Notes under the pieces: generated by a model
The model's database searches: none
Seen by the model: the letters and a program-made list of their open reading frames with translations, nothing else
Told to the model about the DNA's origin: nothing
Made by a program: the position numbers and the translations under genes
In this document: one piece after another, positions 31,625 to 39,542 of the stretch
How the letters are laid out: each line of letters opens with the position of its first letter
Position numbering within the stretch: the first letter of the stretch is position 1
From: Candidatus Peribacteraceae bacterium
GTDB taxonomy: Bacteria; Patescibacteriota; Gracilibacteria; JAHISY01
NCBI GenBank assembly: GCA_021734705.1
Contig: JAIPIJ010000002.1
Coordinates: forward strand, 1-42,724
Direction of reading: 5' to 3'
DNA length: 42,724 bases

Positions 31625-32707
31625 GTGGAAAAATACTTCGCTGCGCTAAATTCGCTTGAAAAGGTAACGCCGCTGCGTTTTGCCCGGCTGTTGCGTTTTT
31701 TTCAAAACGATCCTGAAAAAATTTGGCAAGCCTCCCGTCGGGATTGGCAGGCGGCTGGGATCGAAGCTCGAGCAGTCGCGGAAATTTTTGTCGAGAAAGA
31801 TAGGCTTGATCCAGATGAAATATTTCAAAAATTAGAGCAACTCGATATCAAAGTTTTACCGATTACTTCGGAAGAATATCCCAAGCTTCTGAAAGCGATC
31901 TACGACCCGCCTCCAGTCTTACTAGTGCGTGGCCAATTTCCGACGCCCGCAGATGATTTTGCGATTGCCGTGGTTGGTGCGCGTGTGCTCACCAGCTACG
32001 GACGCCAAGTTACGACCGAGATAGCTCGCGGGCTTGCCGCCGCTGGTATTTCGATTATTTCCGGCCTAGCACTGGGTGCGGATGCTGCGGCACACGCTGC
32101 TACCCTCGAGCTCGGTGGCCGGACGGTCGCGGTATTGGGGAACGGGATTGATGCGATTTATCCTCCGCGGAATCAAAAATTGGCCGAGGAAATTTTGCAA
32201 AAAGGCGGTGCGATTATCTCCGAATTTCCAGCTGGTACGCCGCCGAATACTTATAATTTTCCGCTGCGCAACCGAATCATTGCCGGACTGGTTCGCGGGA
32301 TAGTCGTAACCGAAGGCCGTGAAAAATCCGGTAGTTTGATTACCGCCTCTTTAGCCAATGAATTTGGTCGGGAAGTCTTCGCTGTGCCAGGACCGATTTT
32401 TTCCGAAAATTCAGTTGGCCCAGTTCGTCTAATTCAGTCTGGCGCGCGACCAATCGTCTCAGCGGATGATGTAATTGACGCCCTGGAACTGCGTGATTTA
32501 CCAGAAAAAATTCGCATTCGTGAAGTTGTGGCAGACTCAGCAGAAGAAGCTAAAGTCCTAAATATTCTGCAAAAAACGGCCTATCACTCTGATGAAATTT
32601 CGCGCCTGTCTGGTATGACTGCGAGTGAAGCTAGTGCGATACTTTCGCTGCTAGAGATGAAGGGGCTAGCTAAAAATCTTGGTGGGATGAACTGGGTGAG
32701 GACATGA
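31625..32707 (+). CDS. dprA: DNA-processing protein DprA (Smf)
   Basis: A 360-residue cytoplasmic protein that loads RecA onto incoming single-stranded DNA during natural transformation. It has an N-terminal helical domain, the Rossmann-like core (AVVGARVLTSYGRQVTTEIA, ISGLALGADAAAHAATLE, AVLGNGIDAIYPPRN, ISEFPAGTPPNTYNFPLRNR, EGREKSGSLITASLANEFGR, VFAVPGP) and a C-terminal winged helix (residues about 300-358). The length is typical. PilT at 40 kb and SSB at 18 kb fit with competence. The GTG start has a TAGAAT box 6 nt upstream. The TGA stop lies within the first unit of a long 7-bp repeat array. Confidence 0.95.
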   Translation: MEKYFAALNSLEKVTPLRFARLLRFFQNDPEKIWQASRRDWQAAGIEARAVAEIFVEKDRLDPDEIFQKLEQLDIKVLPITSEEYPKLLKAIYDPPPVLLVRGQFPTPADDFAIAVVGARVLTSYGRQVTTEIARGLAAAGISIISGLALGADAAAHAATLELGGRTVAVLGNGIDAIYPPRNQKLAEEILQKGGAIISEFPAGTPPNTYNFPLRNRIIAGLVRGIVVTEGREKSGSLITASLANEFGREVFAVPGPIFSENSVGPVRLIQSGARPIVSADDVIDALELRDLPEKIRIREVVADSAEEAKVLNILQKTAYHSDEISRLSGMTASEASAILSLLEMKGLAKNLGGMNWVRT

Positions 32708-32773
32708 AGCATGAGGCACGTAGCATGAGGCACGTAGCATGAAGCATGAAGCACGTAGCACGTAGCGTGGAGC
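32704..32773. repeat. 7-bp repeat array, 10 units, between dprA and metF
   Basis: Ten contiguous units in exact register: ATGAAGC, ATGAGGC, ACGTAGC, ATGAGGC, ACGTAGC, ATGAAGC, ATGAAGC, ACGTAGC, ACGTAGC, GTGGAGC. The consensus is AnGnRGC/AnGTAGC. It contains the dprA stop codon. Two unit types (ATGARGC and ACGTAGC) alternate, so higher-order duplications of 14 and 21 bp are visible. This is the longest array in the window. Confidence 0.9.
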
Positions 32774-32789
32774 AATCAAAAATATCTGT

Positions 32790-32795
32790 TAAAAT
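32790..32795 (+). promoter_or_regulatory. Extended -10 box of metF, leaderless spacing
   Basis: TGTTAAAAT ends 7 nt before the ATG at 32803. Confidence 0.5.
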
Positions 32796-32802
32796 TTACT
32801 AA

Positions 32803-33627
32803 ATGCTGGATTTAAAGAATTTTCCCGTTACGGTCGAACTTGCGAGCCTCGCGGGTAGTGATGTTGCGGGCGTGATCGAAGAAGCGCAAAAGCTGCAGGC
32901 GGATGCTTTCAATATTCCTGATGGTATTCTCGGTCGCCTGACGATTGATCCAATTACCCTGGCTTTTCGTGTGCATGCAGCGACCGGAACTCCAACAATT
33001 GCCCACCTGACCTGCCGTGATTCGACGGTGTTGGGCTTGGCGCAAAAAATCTTGGCCGCTGGGAATCTTGGTGTTGATGGCGTCTTGGCGCTTTCTGGTG
33101 ACGCTGCAGCCAAGAATGTTTTTGAGATCCGTGCTCCGGGATTAGTTAAGTTAATCGCTGACCTCAATAATGGCGAATTTAACGCCAAGCCGATCAAATC
33201 TCCGACTAAAATTCAGATCGCTGTTGCGGCGAATCCGAACGTTGATGGGCAGATTGATTATCTCAAAGAAAAAGAGGCGGCTGGTGCTCAATTTGTCCAA
33301 ACGCAACCGGTTTTTGATCTTGAGACTGCTACTAAATTTCTTGATGAGGCTAAGCAGGCAGGAATCAAGATTCCGATTCTACTCGGCATTATGCCGCTCA
33401 AGAGCCTGAAAGTGGCTGAATACTTCAATGAAAAAGTTCATGGCGTAACGATTCCGCAGTCTGTCCTGCAAAGGCTGGCGGAAGATGAAAATTGCGGTGC
33501 CGAGCTCGCGATTGAACTTCTGGGTGAGTTGAAAGATCGGCTTGATGGTGTGCATATTATGCCGCTTGGAATAGCTGAATCAGCGAATAAGATTTTTGAT
33601 TTTTTGAAAAATAAAAACCCCGCGTGA
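32803..33627 (+). CDS. metF: Methylenetetrahydrofolate reductase family protein
   Basis: A 274-residue TIM-barrel flavoprotein that reduces 5,10-methylene-THF to 5-methyl-THF, used for methionine synthesis. Family features are VTVELASLAGSDV, the DAFNIPDGILGRLTIDPITLAFR strand with active-site residues, TIAHLTCRDST, ALSGDAAA (flavin-binding region), AAGAQFVQTQPVFDLE and PILLGIMPLKSLK. The length is near that of the short MetF forms. MetF-related proteins can act in other C1 routes, so the exact role is less sure than the family. The stop codon lies within the loop of a bidirectional terminator hairpin. Start chosen by the -10 box 7 nt upstream. Confidence 0.85.
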   Translation: MLDLKNFPVTVELASLAGSDVAGVIEEAQKLQADAFNIPDGILGRLTIDPITLAFRVHAATGTPTIAHLTCRDSTVLGLAQKILAAGNLGVDGVLALSGDAAAKNVFEIRAPGLVKLIADLNNGEFNAKPIKSPTKIQIAVAANPNVDGQIDYLKEKEAAGAQFVQTQPVFDLETATKFLDEAKQAGIKIPILLGIMPLKSLKVAEYFNEKVHGVTIPQSVLQRLAEDENCGAELAIELLGELKDRLDGVHIMPLGIAESANKIFDFLKNKNPA

Positions 33628-33645
33628 GCGAGGCTGCTTTTTGGC
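33613..33645. terminator. Bidirectional terminator between metF and tRNA-fMet
   Basis: Stem CCCCGC/GCGAGG (one mismatch) with loop GTGA at 33618-33633. It is flanked by GCTTTTT on the plus strand and GTTTTTATTTTT on the minus strand. It serves metF, whose stop lies in the loop, and the convergent tRNA-fMet. Confidence 0.65.
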
Positions 33646-33676
33646 TTGCCATTCGAAGCTCCGAAGGAGCGAAGAA

Positions 33677-33679
<3 letters not shown>
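33643..33679 (-). repeat. tRNA-3'-flank palindromic element (tRNA-fMet copy)
   Basis: On the plus strand GGCTTGCCATTC, inner hairpin GCTCC/GGAGC (33658-33670), then GAATGG. The outer stem CCATTC/GAATGG uses the complement of the tRNA CCA end. It has the same framework as 17026-17067 beside tRNA-Thr. Confidence 0.65.
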
Positions 33680-33751
<72 letters not shown>

Positions 33752-33775
33752 ATAAGATTGATGTGATTTGATATT

Positions 33776-33844
33776 GTCGCCCGAATCAGCGATCTTCCCG
33801 CCTAGCGGGACGAGCTATCCGCCGCGGCGGACTCCACCCCGCGA
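33776..33844 (-). pseudogene. Decayed tRNA-fMet copy with palindromes in the D-loop and anticodon arm
   Basis: On the minus strand the copy repeats the 5' part of tRNA-fMet (TCGCGGGGTGGAG at 33844-33832 and TAGCTCGTC at 33817-33809). CAGTGG of the D-loop is replaced by the perfect palindrome TCCGCCGCGGCGGA (33818-33831), and the anticodon arm by TCCCGC-TAG-GCGGGA (33796-33810). The remaining T-arm region is only vaguely recognisable, and the 3' acceptor strand is absent. It cannot be a working tRNA. The 3' limit is uncertain. Confidence 0.7.
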
Positions 33845-33910
33845 CGAGGACTCGATTTTAACGAAAAGCTTTTATTTTTCAACCCTTTTTCGGCGCAAGC
33901 GCTTTTACGG

Positions 33911-33916
33911 TAAAAT
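33911..33916 (+). promoter_or_regulatory. -10 box of the cyclase gene, leaderless spacing
   Basis: TAAAAT ends 6 nt before the GTG at 33923. Confidence 0.48.
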
Positions 33917-33922
33917 TTCAGC

Positions 33923-35911
33923 GTGCCGAAAAATAAACGTCGAAAAATTTTCGTTCCGCTAATACTCATTCTGGCTAACGCCCTGATCTGGAGCGGGATT
34001 TATTTTTACGGAATTTTTGGCGGTTGGCAGCTTGCTCTGCAGGACAAGATTTATTCGACCGAGGATCGCGCTGCTGATGAGATTGTGCTTGTTACGATTG
34101 ACGATCCTAGCTTGGCTGATCCCGAGCTAGGGCGTTGGCAGGATTGGTCGCGGGCTAATTTTGCCAAGGCGCTTGAGAATTTGAACGCCGCCGGAGCCGC
34201 CGTAGTTGGCTTGGACATTATTTTTTCCGAGCCGGCTGATTCTTTCGGCGACGCCACTTTTGCGATCGCCTTGCGTGAGGCACCGCAGGTCGTATTAGCA
34301 GCGCAAAAAGACGTGGAGGGAAATTTATTACCGCTTCCAGCATTCCGTGATTCTGCAGACGTCGGTTTTATTAACCTGTCTGTTGATACTACCGATGGGG
34401 TTGTGCGCCGGATGCCACTTAGTGATGGTGAGATTAAAAACTTTGATATTGCCTTGCTGGAAAAATATTTCTCCACGCCAGCGCAAAATTCGAGCGAATC
34501 AGAATTTATTTTTTCCAACGAAGCATTGCGCCCGCCGTTTGATTTTTCGAAAGCTTACGGGCCAATCCAAGCTCCGCTCGAAAACGGCTCCATGCTAATT
34601 AATTTTTTTGGCAAACCGGGCAGTTTTTCAGAGATTTCTTTTGCTGATATTTTTCATAATGAATTCGACCAATCAGCTATTCAAAATAAGATTGTCTTGG
34701 TCGGAGTCTCGGGAGCAACTGGAATTCACGATGAGCAGCTGACTCCAGTTTCAGCAGGGGAGGCTATGGCCGGCATTGAGATCCATGCGAATATCTTGCA
34801 GACACTGTTGTCTGGCAACACTCTGCAGAACTTAAGCCAGGGGTTAGCTATAGTTTTTATTGCTTCAACTTTACTGCTTCTAGGAGTCTTATTTTTCTCT
34901 AGCTCACTAGCGGTAACTTTAATACTTTTTGCTAGCAGTATTGTGGCAGAATTTTTAGCTGCCGTTTTAGCTTTCCAGAATGGAGTTCTGCTGCCCTTTG
35001 GTTTTTTATTTGGCGGGACTTTTACAGTCTTAGTCGTCGCTTTAGCCTATCGCTACTTCGGCGAGGGAGCGGAGTTGCGTTATTTGCAGCAAGCTTTTTC
35101 GCATTATCTGGCTCCAGAGTTGGTACGCAAAATTGAAAATGACCCAAACGCCCTAGGATTGCGGGGAGCCAAGCGGGAATTAACAATTTTCTTTTCTGAT
35201 CTCGAAAATTTCACCAAGATTTCCGAAAAGATGTCGCCAGTCGCTCTAGTCCGACTGTTGGACAATCGGCTTGGTGCGATCACAAAAGCGGTACTGGCTT
35301 CTGGAGGAACGCTTGATAAATTCATTGGTGATGCAGTAATGGCTTTTTGGAATGCGCCGCTCAAGAGCTCCGACCACGCAATACTAGCTTGCCGGGCAGC
35401 GCTAGCGACACAGGAAGTTCTTGCTGGTAGGTCTCCGCGTGTTCGTATTGGTATCCATACTGGCCCGGCTGTCGTCGGCAATCTCGGACTCTCGACGCGT
35501 TTCAACTACACTGCCGTCGGAGATGCGGTCAACCTGGCTAGTCGGCTCGAAGGCGTTAATAAGATTTATGGCAGCCGAATTTTGATTTCAGGTGAAACTT
35601 ACGAGCGGGTCAAAAATAAATTCCTGGCACGCCCTTTGGATCGCGTGGTAGTAAAAGGCCGCCGCAAATTTACCGAAATTTATGAATTATTGGCTATCAA
35701 AGAATCTGCTACGAGGGCCCAAAACGAATTAGCCGAGCGAACGACTGTCGCTTTTCAGGCCTACTGCAAACGTAATTTTAAGCAGGCCGCCAAGCTTTAC
35801 CGTGAGATTAAGCATCCGGCTTCTGCCGTCCTGCTAGATAAGATAGCGCTTTTCCAGAAAAAATCTCCGCCAAGAGTTTGGCGCGGGGAGACAATTTTAA
35901 AAACTAAATAA
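33923..35911 (+). CDS. CHASE2-domain adenylate cyclase (class III)
   Basis: 662 residues. After an N-terminal membrane helix (about 12-30) comes an extracytoplasmic CHASE2 sensor (about 40-290: DKIYSTEDRAADEIVLVTIDD ... GATGIHDEQLTPV), then three membrane helices (about 295-375) and a cytosolic class III cyclase domain. Catalytic elements are complete: FFSDLENFTKIS (metal aspartate), LDKFIGDAVMAFWNAP (substrate lysine, second metal aspartate), and YTAVGDAVNLASRLEG with Thr in the adenine-selecting position and the transition-state N and R. The Lys/Thr pair fits class IIIb adenylate cyclases, some of which respond to bicarbonate. The next gene encodes a cNMP-binding protein. The signal sensed by CHASE2 is unknown. 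Confidence 0.94.
   Translation: MPKNKRRKIFVPLILILANALIWSGIYFYGIFGGWQLALQDKIYSTEDRAADEIVLVTIDDPSLADPELGRWQDWSRANFAKALENLNAAGAAVVGLDIIFSEPADSFGDATFAIALREAPQVVLAAQKDVEGNLLPLPAFRDSADVGFINLSVDTTDGVVRRMPLSDGEIKNFDIALLEKYFSTPAQNSSESEFIFSNEALRPPFDFSKAYGPIQAPLENGSMLINFFGKPGSFSEISFADIFHNEFDQSAIQNKIVLVGVSGATGIHDEQLTPVSAGEAMAGIEIHANILQTLLSGNTLQNLSQGLAIVFIASTLLLLGVLFFSSSLAVTLILFASSIVAEFLAAVLAFQNGVLLPFGFLFGGTFTVLVVALAYRYFGEGAELRYLQQAFSHYLAPELVRKIENDPNALGLRGAKRELTIFFSDLENFTKISEKMSPVALVRLLDNRLGAITKAVLASGGTLDKFIGDAVMAFWNAPLKSSDHAILACRAALATQEVLAGRSPRVRIGIHTGPAVVGNLGLSTRFNYTAVGDAVNLASRLEGVNKIYGSRILISGETYERVKNKFLARPLDRVVVKGRRKFTEIYELLAIKESATRAQNELAERTTVAFQAYCKRNFKQAAKLYREIKHPASAVLLDKIALFQKKSPPRVWRGETILKTK
35864..35891. 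repeat. Imperfect palindrome inside the 3' end of the cyclase gene
   Basis: TCTCCGCCAA and TTGGCG-CGGGGAGA can form a long imperfect hairpin that encodes the final residues SPPRVWRGE. It shares the TCCGCC word with the tRNA-associated palindromes. It may be another family member that extended the C-terminus, or chance. Confidence 0.35.
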
Positions 35912-35935
35912 AAGTGTTAAATTTTGCGCACTACT

Positions 35936-36340
35936 ATGGACAACACAGTCGAAAAATTACGTGCACTTCCTTTCTTTAGCGGGCTAACGACAGATCAGCT
36001 GAAGATTGTTGAATCAGCTTGCGAAAGCAAAGACTTCAAAAAAGAGGCCGTCGTCATTCGTGAAGGTGATACTCCTGATGGCATGTACGTTATTTTAGGA
36101 GGGGCGGCTGACGTAGTTAAAGGTGGACAAACAATTTCGCAGTTAGCAGAGGATAATTTTTTCGGAGAATTAGCCCTCTTGGCCACAGCCAAACCGCGGA
36201 CAGCTACGATTATCGCTGCCGAAGATTTAAAAACATTATTTTTACCAGCTAATGCTTTTAACAACGTTAAGCTCGGTCTCTCCAAAGAGGTTTTTGACGA
36301 GATTGTGAAGCGTATAGCCGCCAACAACGCTGATAACTAG
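35936..36340 (+). CDS. Stand-alone cyclic-nucleotide-binding protein 1
   Basis: 134 residues from the ATG at 35936 (a TTG four codons earlier is less likely, being too near the TTAAAT box at 35917-35922). The whole protein is one CAP_ED/cNMP-binding beta-roll: LPFFSGLTTDQLKIV, VVIREGDTPDGMYVILGG, and a phosphate-binding cassette FFGELALLATAKPRTATI with the E and R that contact the cyclic nucleotide. No DNA-binding or enzymatic output domain is attached, so it probably acts by binding a partner. It lies 24 nt after the adenylate cyclase gene, which implies cAMP as ligand. Confidence 0.9.
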   Translation: MDNTVEKLRALPFFSGLTTDQLKIVESACESKDFKKEAVVIREGDTPDGMYVILGGAADVVKGGQTISQLAEDNFFGELALLATAKPRTATIIAAEDLKTLFLPANAFNNVKLGLSKEVFDEIVKRIAANNADN

Positions 36341-36357
36341 AAAGAATCCCGTTTTGC

Positions 36358-36386
36358 TTGTTATTTAGCTATTTTTGTGCTAAAAT
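36358..36386 (+). promoter_or_regulatory. Strong extended -10 promoter of the FecR-domain gene
   Basis: TTGTTA (36358-36363), 17-bp spacer, TGC-TAAAAT (-10 at 36381-36386). The spacer end CTATTTTTGTGC is nearly identical to that of the promoter at 39486-39514. Expected leader about 35 nt, with no SD. Confidence 0.75.
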
Positions 36387-36428
36387 GACGGGATACTTTT
36401 GCTAAAAATATAAGTTCAAAAATAAAAA

Positions 36429-38894
36429 GTGAAAAAAATATTACTTGCCGCGTTTCTCCTTGCCACATTTATAGTTCTGGTTCTAAAAACTGGTTTGTTT
36501 TCCTACAATGCGCTTGTTCCGGATATTTTTTCAGCTATCCGTGAACCGACCCATATTGAAATTGAAAAGGGGACTGTCACTGTCAACGGTGTGTCTGTTG
36601 CAGATGGCACCAACTTAAATGAAGGCGATTACATTGAGCTGGGTGAGGCTACTGAAGCCAGTATTGTTTTCTTTGATAACTCTGTTTCTCGTTTGGCCGC
36701 TGGTACCAAGCTGACCGTTACTCAGGCTGGTGGATTCGACTCCAAGCAGAGCGCCAGCCATGTTAAATTAAACCTTAATTTTGGCCAGATTTGGTCGAAA
36801 GTTACCAAGTTAGTTAATAGTGAGTCGACTTTTGAAGTTTCGACTAGTGATGTGGCTGCGGCGGTACGCGGATCGGCTTTTGACGTTGCGGTGAGTGAGG
36901 GCGGCAATACTGCAGTCATGGCTGTAGAACACAGCTTGCAGCTTAAAAAAATTAAAAACAGTGAAGCCGAAAAAGATGAAACCGTGGCCATAGTCGAAGG
37001 TCAGAAGGCTGTCTCACAGCCGCGTGTTCGCCGTGCCACCACAGCTGATACACCTGCCGTATCTGAAAATTCTGTGCGCTTCAAGGTGGAACGTATTACT
37101 GATGCTGAGCGAGAAACAACTTGGTTCCAAAAAAACGAACGGGCTGACATAATTCAAGAGATTAAAGTCCGTCGTAAAATTGAACGGGCCCAGGAAGATT
37201 TGATTGGTTCACTACCGGGGGATTTGGGTTATACAATTAAAGGCTTGCGTGATGCAACTCTCTTGACTCTAGCTAGCAAGCCGGAAAAGAAAGCCGAGGT
37301 AGCTTCTAAAATAGCAGAACGTAAGATTATTGAGGCCCAGGTCTTGATGCGTCGCGGTGACGATGAAACTGCTGAACTGCAACTGGCGGCAGCTCAGGAC
37401 TTAATTTTGCGAGCGGCTAGCGAGCGCGATGCATCGACTAATGCCGAGACAAAATCGAAGATTGACCAAGAGATTGCCCGAACGATTGATAATTCCAAAC
37501 AGATGACAAACTCTACGACTGCCGTTGATCGTGATTACGCTACCAAAGAATTCGTCTACCAGGTTGAAGTGACATCAGCCTCTAAAGAAAATAAAGAGAC
37601 TGTTAAGAAAGATCAATACCAATACCGCATCATTGAGGCTTATGATCTTGCCAAGGCTGGTAAAGAGGAGTCAGCTAAAAAAGTGATGCGCGCTTTGGCT
37701 GAAGATATTCAAACTGATTTTGATAAAGCCTCAGAAGAGAAAGATATTTCTGATGCCAACCTAGAGGAAGTCTTGGTCGACCCTTATCTAGAGGCTACCA
37801 TGCGTAGAATTGAGCAAATTGAATCGACAGACGAATTGTTTGGTACGGAATCTGGCAAGCTCGTACCGTACAAATCAAGTGAGGCTTCTGAGTCAGAGCT
37901 ACAAAATGGCAAAATGATTATTCCTGAGCTTAGTTCTGCCCAGGAATTTGGGACTGAAGGTTTCTTGTCGATACCTAGTTTAGAGCAGCGAGTAGTCGAA
38001 GATGTTTCCGAGCAAGCTATAATTCTGCAAAACAGTGTTGAAATTTCTGAGACGGAAGCGACGACGAACAGTCGCCAGAGCTGGGACAATACTATGCCAG
38101 TCTTGAACGGCAAGACTTCTGAAATTGAACTGACTGAGGTTCAAGCAGGCCAGCCAACAATTCAAATTACGGAAAATGAACCCCCTGAGCTAGATTCACA
38201 GGCTACGGTTGTGCCGACCACGCTTCAGGAGCAGGCCGCTACCACCTCTAGTGCTGGCACACCTAGATTGTCGAGCCCCGTTGCTGTCACTTCGGAGCTA
38301 AATACAGAATCAACTACAGTAACTACAAAAACTACTGCGGGTACACCGCAAGTTTCTGCAGAAGACTGGCTCAAGCAAAAGACTGAAGCAACTAAGGCTG
38401 AAAAAGCCGCCAGCACTTCGGCAACCTCGGTGGAGACAAATAATAACGAAGAGGATTATTTCTTCGGTGAAACTCATAGTGTAGAGATTGAAATTACAGA
38501 TACAAGTTCGGCAGCGGGGTCTAAATTTGATCCGCAAACACAAGCTGCTGTGGAGCAGGAGCTCGATGATGCAGCAGAGAATAGCCATCAAGCCGCTGGT
38601 ACAGGCGCTACCCAGACGGAAAGGACCTCTACTTCTGAGGCCGATAACGGAACACTAAACAGCCAGAGAGAACCTGTCGAATCTACCAACACTGATACTG
38701 CTACTACTGAAGATAGAAGCCGAGCTGACGCGCAAGACATACAAAATAGCACCAGCAACACCAGTGCTGAAATTGATGATGAAGCTTTTGGGGCTACAGT
38801 TCTGCTCGATGGAACTCAGATAGACCTAAATAGGGAAGAGACAGACACGACCCAGAAATTTGAGGATGGCTTAGATTATGGTATGAGCTTCTAA
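36429..38894 (+). CDS. Large surface protein with a FecR domain and helical and disordered regions
   Basis: 821 residues starting with GTG. A basic N-terminus and hydrophobic segment (LLAAFLLATFIVLVLKTGLF) act as signal or anchor. Residues about 45-180 are a FecR-type domain: EIEKGTVTVNGVSVADGTNL, EGDYIELGEATEASIVFFDNSV, LNFGQIWSKVTKLV and DVAAAVRGSAFDVAV. Residues about 210-430 are charged and helical, resembling DUF5667-like regions. From about 450 the sequence is rich in S, T, E and N without hydrophobic core, so long and probably disordered outside the cell. It has no sigma-regulator FecI neighbour, so it is not a classical iron regulator. It lies between two cNMP-binding genes with its own strong promoter, and its stop overlaps a convergent gene. 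Confidence 0.85.
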   Translation: MKKILLAAFLLATFIVLVLKTGLFSYNALVPDIFSAIREPTHIEIEKGTVTVNGVSVADGTNLNEGDYIELGEATEASIVFFDNSVSRLAAGTKLTVTQAGGFDSKQSASHVKLNLNFGQIWSKVTKLVNSESTFEVSTSDVAAAVRGSAFDVAVSEGGNTAVMAVEHSLQLKKIKNSEAEKDETVAIVEGQKAVSQPRVRRATTADTPAVSENSVRFKVERITDAERETTWFQKNERADIIQEIKVRRKIERAQEDLIGSLPGDLGYTIKGLRDATLLTLASKPEKKAEVASKIAERKIIEAQVLMRRGDDETAELQLAAAQDLILRAASERDASTNAETKSKIDQEIARTIDNSKQMTNSTTAVDRDYATKEFVYQVEVTSASKENKETVKKDQYQYRIIEAYDLAKAGKEESAKKVMRALAEDIQTDFDKASEEKDISDANLEEVLVDPYLEATMRRIEQIESTDELFGTESGKLVPYKSSEASESELQNGKMIIPELSSAQEFGTEGFLSIPSLEQRVVEDVSEQAIILQNSVEISETEATTNSRQSWDNTMPVLNGKTSEIELTEVQAGQPTIQITENEPPELDSQATVVPTTLQEQAATTSSAGTPRLSSPVAVTSELNTESTTVTTKTTAGTPQVSAEDWLKQKTEATKAEKAASTSATSVETNNNEEDYFFGETHSVEIEITDTSSAAGSKFDPQTQAAVEQELDDAAENSHQAAGTGATQTERTSTSEADNGTLNSQREPVESTNTDTATTEDRSRADAQDIQNSTSNTSAEIDDEAFGATVLLDGTQIDLNREETDTTQKFEDGLDYGMSF

Positions 38895-39448
38895 ATTAGC
38901 CAGTAAACCGCACCGAAGACAGCGGTCACTATCAGACCGCACCAAATGAATTCCAGCCAGTTATGCTGAAGGTTTTTTTCACCGCGCCAGACAAATTTGA
39001 CAACATCCCAGACGAAAGTAGCTAGCACTAGCGTAATCAAATACAGCAGTAATAAATTTAAATAAGGGCTTTGGAAGATCGATTCGGCGAAGGCGAGCTT
39101 AAGGTTAATCAGACTGAGCCTGTAGGCTACACCAGCCAAGACTGCAAAATGCAGGAGTTGGTCAAGAGCAAGTGCTATAAAAGAGGGGACTAATTTACGT
39201 TTACCAGTGAACTCGATTTTTAGGACGTCTTGGACGAAGTGAATCAAAAGAATTGTACCGACGGCGAGTACAACTACGCGATTAACCAATAGCGGTGCCA
39301 GCACGACCACAAAACACGCCACCAAAATGGCTACATGCAGCAGTGTTCCCAGAGGACTTTTAATCTTTTGGCGGTAAACCCAATTAGTCTGAAAAGGATA
39401 ATCTCCCAACAGGTGGGCGAAGGAAAACAGCAAGAAAAGAGTCAACAT
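38891..39448 (-). CDS. DUF3307 integral membrane protein
   Basis: A 185-residue membrane protein with about five hydrophobic helices. The opening LFLLFSFAHLLGDYPFQTNWVYRQKIKS matches the DUF3307 family (H-x-x-GDY-x-x-Q pattern near the N-terminus), and HFVQDVLKIEF in the middle with a D and H is also typical. The function of the family is unknown. The ATG at 39448 has a TAAAAT box 7 nt upstream. It is divergent from the second cNMP-binding gene and convergent with the FecR-domain gene, so it interrupts the cyclic-nucleotide cluster on the opposite strand. Confidence 0.85.
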   Translation of the reverse strand: MLTLFLLFSFAHLLGDYPFQTNWVYRQKIKSPLGTLLHVAILVACFVVVLAPLLVNRVVVLAVGTILLIHFVQDVLKIEFTGKRKLVPSFIALALDQLLHFAVLAGVAYRLSLINLKLAFAESIFQSPYLNLLLLYLITLVLATFVWDVVKFVWRGEKNLQHNWLEFIWCGLIVTAVFGAVYWLI

Positions 39449-39455
39449 TGATAGT

Positions 39456-39461
39456 ATTTTA
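39456..39461 (-). promoter_or_regulatory. -10 box of the DUF3307 gene, leaderless spacing
   Basis: TAAAAT on the minus strand ends 7 nt before the ATG at 39448. Confidence 0.48.
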
Positions 39462-39485
39462 GCCTGATTTTAATTTTCGACATCA

Positions 39486-39514
39486 TTGTCTTAAGTCTAT
39501 TTTTATGCTAAAAT
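39486..39514 (+). promoter_or_regulatory. Strong extended -10 promoter of the cNMP-pilT operon
   Basis: TTGTCT (39486-39491), 17-bp spacer, TGC-TAAAAT (-10 at 39509-39514). CTATTTTT(A/G)TGCTAAAAT is shared with the FecR-gene promoter. The leader of about 22 nt lacks an SD. Confidence 0.75.
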
Positions 39515-39542
39515 ATAGCAAGTTAAAACTAAAATAAACCTA

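Noticed and set aside
32704-32773. CRISPR-like array after dprA
   Set aside because: Units are contiguous 7-mers without spacers, the repeats are far too short, and no cas gene is nearby.
36429-38894. FecR iron regulator
   Set aside because: No FecI-type sigma factor or TonB receptor is adjacent, and the protein has a very long disordered region; only the domain is shared.
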